From: KBS50 sp042666615
Lineage (GTDB): Bacteria > Actinomycetota > Actinomycetes > Mycobacteriales > Micromonosporaceae
Assembly: GCF_042666615.1 (NCBI RefSeq)
Contig: NZ_JBHTDD010000033.1
Span: 1 to 64,000, forward strand
Length of the DNA stretch: 64,000 bases
Direction of reading: 5' to 3'
Both the position numbers and the translations under genes were made by a program. Below, piece by piece: positions 24,458-31,323 of this stretch (its first letter is position 1; every line of letters starts with the position of its first letter). Below the pieces are notes generated by a model, which saw only the letters and a list, made by a program, of their open reading frames with translations, made no database searches and was not told the DNA's origin.

Positions 24458-25774
24458 TCAGGCGGGGGTGGGTGCCGGCGCGCGGGCCGGTTCCGGCGCG
24501 GACGCCGGCTCGGCCGGCTCCCGGCGACCGGCCGAGTCGTACGCGGTGCGGTCGAGGACCCCCTCGCGGGCGGCGACCACGGTCGGCACCAACGCCTGGC
24601 CGGCGACGTTGGTGGCGGTCCGGATCATGTCCAGGATCGGGTCGATGGCCAGCAGCAGGCCGGCGCCGGCCAGCGGCAGACCCAGCGTGCTCAGGGTGAG
24701 GGTGAGCATCACCAGCGCGCCGGTGAGTCCGGCGGTGGCGGCCGAGCCGACCACCGAGACGAAGGCGATCAACAGGTAGTCCACCGGGCGCAGGGAGAGG
24801 CCGAACACCTGGGCCACGAAGATCGCCGCCAGCGCGGGGTACACCGCCGCGCAACCGTCCATCTTGGTGGTGGCGCCGAACGGCACCGCGAACGACGCGT
24901 ACTCCCGGGGCACGCCGAGCCGCTCCACCGAGCGCTGGGTCACCGGCATGGTGCCCACCGAGGACCGGGAGACGAACCCGAGCTGGATCGCCGGCCAGGC
25001 GCCGGCGAAGAAGCGCACCGGGTTGAGCCGACCGGCGACGGCCAGCACCGCCGGATAGATCAGGAACAGCACGATGGCGCAGCCGACGTAGACGCCGGTG
25101 GTGAAGCGGGCGAGCGGCGCCAGCAGGTCCCAGCCGTACGAGTCGACCGCGTGTCCGATGAGGCCGAGGGTGCCGAGCGGGGCGAGCCGGATGACCCACC
25201 ACAACGCCTTCTGCACGATCTCCAGGACGGCCTTGTTGACGGTCACGAACGGCTCGGCGGCCTGGCCGACGAGCAGCGCCGCCACTCCGGCGACGATGGC
25301 CAGGAAGACAATCTGCAGGACGTTGCCCTCGACGAACGCCCCGACGGGGTTGGTCGGCACGATGCCGGTGAGGAAGTCGGTCCACGAGCCGGTCCGCTCC
25401 GGCGCCTTGGCGCCGGCGATGTCCAGGTTCACCCCCCGGCCCGGGTCGAGCAGCAGACCGAGCCCGATGCCGACACCGACCGCGAGCAGCGCGGTGATGC
25501 CGAACCAGAGCAGGGTTTTCAGCGCCAGCCGGGCGGCGTTCGCGACCCCGCGCAGGCTGACCACGCTTACCACAAGCGCGGTGAAGACCAGCGGCGGTAC
25601 GGCGAGCTTGAGGAGTTGGACGAAGAGGCTGCCGGTGGTGTCCAGGGTGCTGGACAGCCAGCCGACGTCGCCGGACCGGGCGAGGTAGCCGAGGGCGACG
25701 CCGAGCAGCAGGCCGGCGAGGATCTGTACGGAGAAGGGGATTCTGCGCAGCGCGGTAAGCATGATGGGGTCCAC
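24458..25774 (-). CDS. Dicarboxylate/amino acid:cation symporter (DAACS family)
   Basis: 438 residues with eight predicted membrane helices and the re-entrant loops of the GltPh/GltP fold. The serine-rich loop appears as FVSRSSVGTMPVTQ, the unwound helix 7 as PFGATTKMDGCAAVYPALAAIFVAQ (NMDGT-like motif reading KMDGC), and helix 8 as IDPILDMIRTATNVAGQAL. Transporters of this family import glutamate, C4-dicarboxylates or L-cystine with Na+ or H+. A Cys-containing leader peptide gene lies upstream on the same strand, which favours a sulfur amino acid such as cystine; this is inference. GTG 25774 is used; ATG 25762 four codons later is equally possible. The C-terminus has an Ala/Pro repeat tail. 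Confidence 0.9.
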   Translation of the reverse strand: MDPIMLTALRRIPFSVQILAGLLLGVALGYLARSGDVGWLSSTLDTTGSLFVQLLKLAVPPLVFTALVVSVVSLRGVANAARLALKTLLWFGITALLAVGVGIGLGLLLDPGRGVNLDIAGAKAPERTGSWTDFLTGIVPTNPVGAFVEGNVLQIVFLAIVAGVAALLVGQAAEPFVTVNKAVLEIVQKALWWVIRLAPLGTLGLIGHAVDSYGWDLLAPLARFTTGVYVGCAIVLFLIYPAVLAVAGRLNPVRFFAGAWPAIQLGFVSRSSVGTMPVTQRSVERLGVPREYASFAVPFGATTKMDGCAAVYPALAAIFVAQVFGLSLRPVDYLLIAFVSVVGSAATAGLTGALVMLTLTLSTLGLPLAGAGLLLAIDPILDMIRTATNVAGQALVPTVVAAREGVLDRTAYDSAGRREPAEPASAPEPARAPAPTPA

Positions 25775-25784
25775 GGGAGCTGGC

Positions 25785-25809
25785 CGGCGGAGGTGTCTTC
25801 GGTCCGCCG
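25785..25809 (-). promoter_or_regulatory. Hairpin between leader peptide and symporter start
   Basis: On the leftward transcript CGGCGGA pairs with TCCGCCG (7 bp, 11-nt loop), 14 bases after the leader peptide stop and just before the symporter start. It could be the switchable element of an attenuator; alternatives pairing with the leader coding region were not resolved. Confidence 0.4.
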
Positions 25810-25823
25810 TGGGTGGGCGTCGG

Positions 25824-25913
25824 TCAGCGGGTCGGGTCGCCCGGACAGACGCCGCTGGCCTGCCGTCGCAGATCGACGTACAGGCGCACGGTGAGGCCCC
25901 AGATGTTTGTCAT
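25824..25913 (-). CDS. Predicted regulatory leader peptide (29 residues)
   Basis: An ATG-initiated 29-codon frame, starting MTNIWGLTVR and continuing LYVDLRRQASGVC, with one Cys at residue 23, ending GDPTR and TGA. The block Y-V-D-L-R-R-x-A-S-x-x-C matches the leader peptides I know from actinobacteria upstream of sulfur-assimilation and cysteine/cystine genes (usual form RR-H/Y-V/I-D-L-L-R-V-A-S-A-x-C). Translation of the Cys codon late in such a peptide is thought to sense cysteine supply. The next gene, 50 bases downstream on the same strand, is a DAACS symporter. A TATCGT hexamer lies 9 bases upstream of the ATG and there is no ribosome binding site, so the transcript may be leaderless. 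Confidence 0.7.
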   Translation of the reverse strand: MTNIWGLTVRLYVDLRRQASGVCPGDPTR

Positions 25914-25974
25914 CGCCGGCCGACGATACGCCGGTCGCGCCCCGGACGGGAAGGATCGGTGACCGTGACGCTCC

Positions 25975-26739
25975 TTACGGCCGGCTCCGGGACAGGGCAA
26001 GTACGGTGGCGAGGCATACCGCCCACCACACGATGTCGGCGAGCAGTAGCCGTTCCAGCAGGCCCACGGTGGTGCCCCGGCCCTGGGTGAGCATGGCCAG
26101 CCCGACCGCCGCGGACAGCGGCAGTGCCACCGCCGCGGCAGTCACGGACACCCGAAGTCGTACCGGGTCGACCGTCGTCAGCGCCACCGCCAGCATCGCG
26201 AAGACGCAGGCGGCGACCGCGGCGATGCTCGCCCCGCCGTGCACCAGGTCCGCGACGGTGACCCGGTCGTACGGCGGCAGGGGGCAGCCGTCGGAACAGC
26301 TCACCGTCCCGGAGACGGCGGTGGCGACGGCACCCGCGACGAGCAGCGCGCTCGCGGCCCGGGCCCCGGTCAGCAGTCCGATGATCAACCGGACGACCGG
26401 GAGTTGGGCGGCGGACCTGACCACGGCCGGTAGCCGGCTCGACATCAGGCTTCCCAGGACGGCGCCACCCGGCAGCTCGTCGGCGGGCGCGGCCGGCAGC
26501 GCGGCAGCGAGCATCAGCAGGCAGGCGGCCAACCCGAACACGCCACCCCGGTAGACGGCGGCGTACGGGCTGCTGGAGATGCCGGCCTCGCTCACGTAGC
26601 CGGAGAGGCCCGGCCCGGGTCCGCCGACCACCGCGACGACGATCGCGACCGCGCCGGTGACCGCGCACACCGCGGAAGCGGCCGCCACGTACCGCTGCCA
26701 GGTGACCCTGGTACGCGACCGGGACGGCGACTGGATCAC
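25975..26739 (-). CDS. DUF998-like integral membrane protein
   Basis: 254 residues with about six transmembrane segments (for example YVAAASAVCAVTGAVAIVVAVVGG and AAVAACVFAMLAVALTTVD). The first external loop reads GPGLSGYVSEAGISSSPYAAVYRGGVF, matching the DUF998 pattern in which an S-E-x-G motif follows helix 1. A later loop carries a Cys pair (CSDGC). Function is unknown. The start GTG 26739 lies immediately next to the palindrome at 26744-26760. It is divergent from the thiolase gene. It is upstream of the leader peptide/symporter on the same strand, but the ~60-base gap contains the probable leader promoter. Confidence 0.7.
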   Translation of the reverse strand: MIQSPSRSRTRVTWQRYVAAASAVCAVTGAVAIVVAVVGGPGPGLSGYVSEAGISSSPYAAVYRGGVFGLAACLLMLAAALPAAPADELPGGAVLGSLMSSRLPAVVRSAAQLPVVRLIIGLLTGARAASALLVAGAVATAVSGTVSCSDGCPLPPYDRVTVADLVHGGASIAAVAACVFAMLAVALTTVDPVRLRVSVTAAAVALPLSAAVGLAMLTQGRGTTVGLLERLLLADIVWWAVCLATVLALSRSRP

Positions 26740-26743
26740 GGAC

Positions 26744-26760
26744 CCAACCTATCGGGTTGG
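26744..26760. promoter_or_regulatory. Small palindrome between divergent DUF998 and thiolase genes
   Basis: CCAACC-tatcg-GGTTGG, a perfect 6-bp inverted repeat starting 5 bases upstream of the GTG of the leftward gene. It may be an operator or may simply form a 5' hairpin. Weak evidence. Confidence 0.3.
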
Positions 26761-26850
26761 TTATCCTGGCCGGCGAGCCCTGGCGCGATCCGTCCCGGCT
26801 CGCCCCTCGTCCGCGCACCCCGCGTCCACTCACCCCCGGAGGATCGGTCG

Positions 26851-28056
26851 ATGAACACGGCGTACCTGGTGTCCGGTGTCCGCACCCCGATCGGCCGGTA
26901 CGGCGGCGCGCTTGCCGGCGTCCGCCCCGACGACCTCGCCGCGCTGGTGATCCGTGAGCTGGTTGCCCGGCACCCGGCGGTCGACTGGGCGGCCGTGGAC
27001 GATGTGGTGCTGGGCTGTGCCAACCAGGCCGGTGAGGACAACCGCAACGTCGCCCGGATGGCCGCGCTGCTCGCCGGGCTGCCCGAGGAGGTGCCCGGCA
27101 GCACGGTGAACCGGCTGTGCGGCTCGGGGCTGGACGCGGTGGCCACGGCGGCTCGGTCGATCGTCGCCGGGGAGGCCGACCTGGTGGTCGCCGGCGGCGT
27201 GGAGAGCATGACCCGCGCGCCGTACGTGACGCCGAAGGCGGGCGCGGCGTGGTCGCGTACCCCGGAGATTGTCGATACCACGATCGGCTGGCGGCTGGTC
27301 AACCCACTGATGAAGGCCGGTTGGGGCACGGACTCGATGCCGGAGACCGCGGAGAACGTGGCCGCCGAGTTCGGCGTCGATCGGGCCGCGCAGGACGCGT
27401 TCGCCCTTCGTTCCCAGCAGCGGGCGGCCAAGGCACAGGCGAACGGCCGGCTGGCCGAGGAGATCATGCCGGTGGAGGTGCCGGAGGGGCGGCGCGGCAC
27501 CCGGCTCGTGGAGGTCGACGAGCACCCCCGGGAGACGTCGCTGGAGAAGCTGGCGGCACTGCCGACTCCGTTCCGCGCGGGCGGCACCGTGACCGCCGGC
27601 AACTCCTCAGGTGTCAACGACGGTGCGGTGGCGCTGCTGGTGGCGAGCGAGGCGGCGGTCTCCCGGTACGGGTTGACGCCGCTGGCCCGGATCGCCGGCA
27701 CGGCGGCGGCCGGCGTGCCGCCACGGATCATGGGGATGGGGCCGGTACCGGCCACGAGCCGGCTGCTCGACCGGCTGGGCGTGCGTCTCGCCGACGTCGA
27801 CGTGGTCGAGCTGAACGAGGCGTTCGCCGCGCAGTCCGTCGCGGTGCTGCGCCAACTGGGCCTGCCGGAGGACGCCGAGCACGTCAACCCGAACGGCGGC
27901 GCGATCGCGTTGGGCCACCCGCTCGGCGCCAGCGGCGCGCGGCTGGCCCTCACCGCCGCCACGGAGTTGTGCGGCCGAGGCGCCTCGCGCGCGCTGGCCA
28001 CCATGTGCATCGGCGTCGGCCAGGGCATCGCGATGCTCCTGGAGTCCGCCGACTAA
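26851..28056 (+). CDS. Acetyl-CoA acyltransferase (thiolase)
   Basis: 401 residues. It has all thiolase signatures: nucleophile C90 in TVNRLCGSGLDAV, the GGVESMTRAPY block, the HPLGASGAR histidine in NPNGGAIALGHPLGASGAR and the C-terminal catalytic Cys in MCIGVGQG. It condenses or cleaves beta-ketoacyl-CoA. The GMGPVPATSRLL and NEAFAAQS motifs fit the degradative acetyl-CoA/3-oxoadipyl-CoA group, but no beta-oxidation or aromatic genes adjoin it, so the precise substrate is open. The ATG 26851 has GGAGGATC upstream. Palindrome A3 follows 26 bases after the stop. Confidence 0.93.
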   Translation: MNTAYLVSGVRTPIGRYGGALAGVRPDDLAALVIRELVARHPAVDWAAVDDVVLGCANQAGEDNRNVARMAALLAGLPEEVPGSTVNRLCGSGLDAVATAARSIVAGEADLVVAGGVESMTRAPYVTPKAGAAWSRTPEIVDTTIGWRLVNPLMKAGWGTDSMPETAENVAAEFGVDRAAQDAFALRSQQRAAKAQANGRLAEEIMPVEVPEGRRGTRLVEVDEHPRETSLEKLAALPTPFRAGGTVTAGNSSGVNDGAVALLVASEAAVSRYGLTPLARIAGTAAAGVPPRIMGMGPVPATSRLLDRLGVRLADVDVVELNEAFAAQSVAVLRQLGLPEDAEHVNPNGGAIALGHPLGASGARLALTAATELCGRGASRALATMCIGVGQGIAMLLESAD

Positions 28057-28082
28057 CCGCCCCCCGCGGGCCACCCTCCCCG

Positions 28083-28140
28083 CGATCTAGGGCAGATGGT
28101 CGCTAGTTAACCTCTATTCGCGACCATCTGCCCTAGATCG
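28083..28140. repeat. Family A palindromic repeat, copy A3
   Basis: Perfect 21-bp arms (28083-28103 and 28120-28140), CGATCTAGGGCAGATGGTCG plus C, around a 16-nt loop that differs from the other copies. It lies downstream of the thiolase gene. Arms are conserved while the loop is not, as expected if the stem is what is selected or mobilised. Confidence 0.88.
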
Positions 28141-28206
28141 GCGCGGGGGCGCGCGGGGGCGCGCGGGGGCGCGCGGGGGCGCGCGGGGGGCGCGGGGGGC
28201 GCGGGG
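28141..28206. repeat. Simple repeat GCGCGGGGGC
   Basis: Four tandem GCGCGGGGGC units followed by degenerate GCGGGGGGC units, directly abutting palindrome A3. No gene is seen. G-runs of five or six could form quadruplex structures. Confidence 0.8.
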
Positions 28207-28252
28207 ACGCCGTCCGGTAGCCACGCCGCCGCCGGTGCGGCAGGCTGACCGG

Positions 28253-28753
28253 GTGGAACTGACCGACACCGAAGCCGTGGCCACCTTCGTCGCAGGGGCG
28301 GCCATTGTGTTGGGCCTCGCGGGCATCATCGTGCCCGGGTTGCCGGCGTTGCCGCTGTGCTGGGGCGGCGTGCTGATCTGGGCGATCCTCGCCGATGCCG
28401 GACCCGGCCGGTGGTTGGTGCTCGCCGCGGCGACCGTGCTGGCCGTTGGCGGCACAGTGATCAAATTTCTGCTGCCGGGGCGCAGTCTGAAACGCAGCGG
28501 GGTGCCGAACCTCTCGCTGCTGGCCGGGGCGGTGCTCGGCATTGTCGGTTTCTTCGTGATCCCGTTCGTCGGTCTGATCATCGGATTCGTCGTGGGTATC
28601 TTCCTCGCCGAATTGCACCGGCTCGGCGACGCCGGGCTGGCCTGGCCGTCGACCTGGAACGCGGTGAAGGCGGCCGGCCTGGCCGTGCTCATCGAGGTGT
28701 CGGCGGGGCTGGCCATCGCGGTGGTCTGGGTGCTCGGGCTCGTGTTCACCTGA
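28253..28753 (+). CDS. DUF456 family membrane protein
   Basis: 166 residues with about four to five hydrophobic segments. The first reads VAGAAIVLGLAGIIVPGLPALPLCWGGVLIWAI, where G-I-I-V-P-G-L-P is the hallmark of DUF456; later GIVGFFVIPFVGLIIGFVVGIFLAEL holds the glycine-rich repeat of the family. Function is unknown. GTG 28253 is used. It is followed after 27 bases by the MBL gene on the same strand, so they may be cotranscribed. Confidence 0.8.
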   Translation: MELTDTEAVATFVAGAAIVLGLAGIIVPGLPALPLCWGGVLIWAILADAGPGRWLVLAAATVLAVGGTVIKFLLPGRSLKRSGVPNLSLLAGAVLGIVGFFVIPFVGLIIGFVVGIFLAELHRLGDAGLAWPSTWNAVKAAGLAVLIEVSAGLAIAVVWVLGLVFT

Positions 28754-28780
28754 CCGCCGGGTCTGGCTACGCTGCCCGGC

Positions 28781-29542
28781 ATGCGGGTGATCATGCTGGG
28801 TGGTCTGGGCGCGTTTCCCACCGCCGACGAGGGCTGTTGCGGCTTCCTGATCGAGCACAGTGGACAGCGGGTGCTGATCGACCCGGGCTACGGCACGCTC
28901 GCTGGCCTGCAGGCCCGGATGCCGGCCGCCGGCATCGACGCCGTCTACGTCAGCCACGGCCACCCCGACCACTGCGCGGACCTCCAGCCGTTGCTACGCG
29001 TCCGGGTGCTCACCGACCGCTCCGGTCCGGCCCTTCCCGTGTACGCCCCCGTGGGCAGCCTGGGCCCCCTGCTCGCCATCGACGAGCCGGGGATGCTCGA
29101 CCCCGCGTACGAGCTGCGGGAGTTCGAACCCGGTGCGGAGTTGTCGGTTGGTGGGCTGCGCGCCACGACCTGGTCGCTGCCGCACTGGGTGCCGAACGCG
29201 GGGGTGCGGTTCGAGGCGGACGGGTCGACGGTGGCCTGGACCGGTGACACCGGCCCGAGTCCCGACCTGGTTGTTCTGGCCCGGGATGTCGACCTGCTGA
29301 TCGCGGAGGCGACGTACGCGGACGAGATGCCGGAGCGGCACGCCGGTTACCTGTCCACAGCCGCCGAGGTGGGCCGGTACGCGGCCGAGGCGGGAGCACG
29401 CCGGGTGGTGCTGGCCCATCGCTGGCCGGGTACGGATCCGGAGACGCTACTCACCGCCGCGCGGCAGGCGTACGACGGGCCGGTGTCGGTGGCCGCGCCG
29501 GGCCTCACTGTCGACCTGGACGAGCCGGCGACCACGACATGA
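28781..29542 (+). CDS. Metallo-beta-lactamase fold hydrolase
   Basis: 253 residues. The metal site is H59-G-H61-P-D63-H64 within AVYVSHGHPDHCADL, a later WSLPHWVPNAGVRF supplies another His, and AWTGDTGPSPDLVVLARDVDLLIAEATY is the conserved Asp strand, with a C-terminal VVLAHRWPG. This order fits the RNase Z/ElaC-like branch of MBL phosphodiesterases and hydrolases. The size is right for a single-domain hydrolase; the substrate is unknown. Start ATG 28781. It is the last gene before family B repeat B1. Confidence 0.88.
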   Translation: MRVIMLGGLGAFPTADEGCCGFLIEHSGQRVLIDPGYGTLAGLQARMPAAGIDAVYVSHGHPDHCADLQPLLRVRVLTDRSGPALPVYAPVGSLGPLLAIDEPGMLDPAYELREFEPGAELSVGGLRATTWSLPHWVPNAGVRFEADGSTVAWTGDTGPSPDLVVLARDVDLLIAEATYADEMPERHAGYLSTAAEVGRYAAEAGARRVVLAHRWPGTDPETLLTAARQAYDGPVSVAAPGLTVDLDEPATTT

Positions 29543-29623
29543 TAGCGACGCCGCCGGCCGCCCGGCGCCGCACCGCGGCCCGGCAACCGCTCGACGCCGC
29601 CGCCCACCCGGTCACGTGATCGA

Positions 29624-29684
29624 CTCGGTGTGCGGCATGTCGCGGGATCCTGTCCCGTCAACCCGCGAGATGCCGCATGCCGAG
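29624..29684. repeat. Family B palindrome, diverged copy B1
   Basis: CTCGGTGTGCGGCATGTCGC... (29624-29646) pairs with its complement at 29662-29684 over 23 bp with three mismatches, 15-nt loop. The core TGTGCGGCATGTCG is shared with the perfect copy at 58229-58305. It lies between convergent genes. Confidence 0.75.
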
Positions 29685-29708
29685 CGCCGGTGCGGCCGGT
29701 CGCGGTGG

Positions 29709-30200
29709 TCAGCGACCGCCGCGACGCCTGGTGCGCACCAGGACGACGATCCAGGCACCGATGAGGGAGACGACCGCCAGCGCCACCGGCATGACGAGAA
29801 GCGCCCACCAGCCCCATATCGCGACCGCGTTCAGCGTCAGCCACGAATAGAACAGCAGCAGCCCGTAGAACACCACGTTGTTCCAGAGCTTCGAGTCGCT
29901 GCTGGTCGGCTTGGTCGCCTCCGTCCCCGGGGCCGTGCCGTCGGAGGGCTCGGCAAACGAGGGATGGGGTGCGGGCAGGTCGGCGAACAGCGCCATCAGT
30001 TCCGATCGGGTGCCCGCCGCCCGGCACGCCGCCACCCGCCGCTCGAACTCGGCGGGGTCGATCCGTTTGGCCGCGAGATGCTCGGCCAGGGCGTCCTCGG
30101 CGCGGGCCCGTTCCGGTGTTCCGATCCGCAGCTCGACTGGCTGATGGGTTGGTTTCGACAGCGCGGCGTCCTCCACGGTCGACGATCGTATCGCGATCAT
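29709..30200 (-). CDS. DUF1707 (SHOCT-like) membrane protein
   Basis: 163 residues. The segment VELRIGTPERARAEDALAEHLAAKRIDPAEFERRVAACRAAGTRSELMALFADLP is a DUF1707 domain, a short helical module common in actinobacteria and related to SHOCT. After a polar linker come two adjacent membrane helices (NNVVFYGLLLFYSWLTLNAVAIWGWW and VMPVALAVVSLIGAWIVVLVR), then RRRGGR. Function is unknown. ATG 30200 is used; a GTG nine codons later would also keep the domain. It is transcribed leftward, divergent from the aldo-keto reductase gene. Confidence 0.82.
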   Translation of the reverse strand: MIAIRSSTVEDAALSKPTHQPVELRIGTPERARAEDALAEHLAAKRIDPAEFERRVAACRAAGTRSELMALFADLPAPHPSFAEPSDGTAPGTEATKPTSSDSKLWNNVVFYGLLLFYSWLTLNAVAIWGWWALLVMPVALAVVSLIGAWIVVLVRTRRRGGR

Positions 30201-30304
30201 CAAAGCGTTGACCTGGCACGATAAAACTAGCAGTGATCGGGGCGTACCGGTATCGGGCGCTTGACCGACTGCGCAGCTCAGAGGCTGTCTCCTACCCTCG
30301 CCGG

Positions 30305-31201
30305 ATGCCTACCGACAAGATCACCGCGGCCGCCGCGGGCACCTGGAGCCTCGGCGACCGCACCGCCAACCGGATGGGTTTCGGCTCGATGCGACTCACC
30401 GCCGATCCGGACCCGGCACGCGCCGTGCGGGTGCTGCGTCGGGCTCTCGACCTGGGCGTCAACCACATCGACACCGCCGCCTTCTACGTCTCCCCGGGCG
30501 GCACCCTGGGGGTCGGCACCGGCAGCCCGCGGTACGCGACCGACCTCATCCGGCGCGCCCTCGCGCCGTACCCGGACGAGCTGGTCATCGCCACCAAGGT
30601 CGGCTTCGCGGTGGACCCGGCGGGCGGGGTGGTCGAGGCCGACACCCCGGCGGAACTGCGCGCGCAGGTGGAGGAGAACCTACGCCGGCTCGGCCGCGAC
30701 CACCTTGATGTGGTCAACCTGCGGATCGTGAAGCGGCGGGGCCGCGACTCGGTGGCGGAGCGGTTCGGAGCCCTCGCGGAGCTGCGGGACGCCGGACTGA
30801 TCCGGCACCTCGGCCTGTCCAACGTCCGCGCCGACCACCTCGACGAGGCGGGGGCCGTCGCCCCCGTCGTCTGCGTGCAGAACACCTACGCGCTTGACAA
30901 CAACCGAGGCGACGACGAGCTGCTGCGGATCTGTGGCGAGCGCGGGGTGGCGTACGTGCCGTTCTTCGCCATCGCCGGCGCGCGCCGGGAGGCGGGCGCC
31001 GGCACCGACCATGACGAGGCGGTCCGCGCCGTCGCGGCCGCGCACGCCGTGACCCCCCATCAGGTACGCCTGGCCTGGACCCTGCATCGGGGAAGGCACG
31101 TGCTGGCGATTCCCGGCACGGGCGACCCAGACCATCTGGAGCAGAACGTCGCGGCCGGGGCCATCCGGCTCACCGCCGAGGAACTGGCCCGGCTCGGCTG
31201 A
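30305..31201 (+). CDS. Aldo/keto reductase
   Basis: 298 residues, a TIM-barrel NADPH reductase. The N-terminal MGFGSMRLT, then VNHIDTAAFYVSPGGTL (the Asp-Thr-Ala-x-x-Tyr block with catalytic D and Y), ELVIATKVGF (catalytic Lys), RHLGLSNVRADHL and VLAIPGTGDPDHLEQN (coenzyme-binding end) are all present. The His of the tetrad falls in DHLDVVNLRIV, where the usual H is replaced in the strand (R instead of the common H/N), so activity may differ. The substrate is unknown. ATG 30305 is used, just before a variable tail. Confidence 0.9.
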   Translation: MPTDKITAAAAGTWSLGDRTANRMGFGSMRLTADPDPARAVRVLRRALDLGVNHIDTAAFYVSPGGTLGVGTGSPRYATDLIRRALAPYPDELVIATKVGFAVDPAGGVVEADTPAELRAQVEENLRRLGRDHLDVVNLRIVKRRGRDSVAERFGALAELRDAGLIRHLGLSNVRADHLDEAGAVAPVVCVQNTYALDNNRGDDELLRICGERGVAYVPFFAIAGARREAGAGTDHDEAVRAVAAAHAVTPHQVRLAWTLHRGRHVLAIPGTGDPDHLEQNVAAGAIRLTAEELARLG

Positions 31202-31263
31202 CCGCGCCCACGTCGGGCGGCAGTGTTCCGCGTGGGCTGCCGGCGCCGAACCCGATCAGGGGA

Positions 31264-31284
31264 TTGACCATTGTTGATCGATGG
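31264..31284 (+). promoter_or_regulatory. Possible -35 and operator upstream of the permease gene
   Basis: TTGACC (31264-31269) overlaps an inverted repeat CCAT-tgttgatcg-ATGG (31268-31284), 40-60 bases upstream of the APC permease. No clear -10 was seen. It may be the control site of the amine cluster; weak evidence. Confidence 0.3.
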
Positions 31285-31323
31285 GTGGAGACTGCATCAC
31301 CCCGGTTGAGTTGGAGGTGCGCC

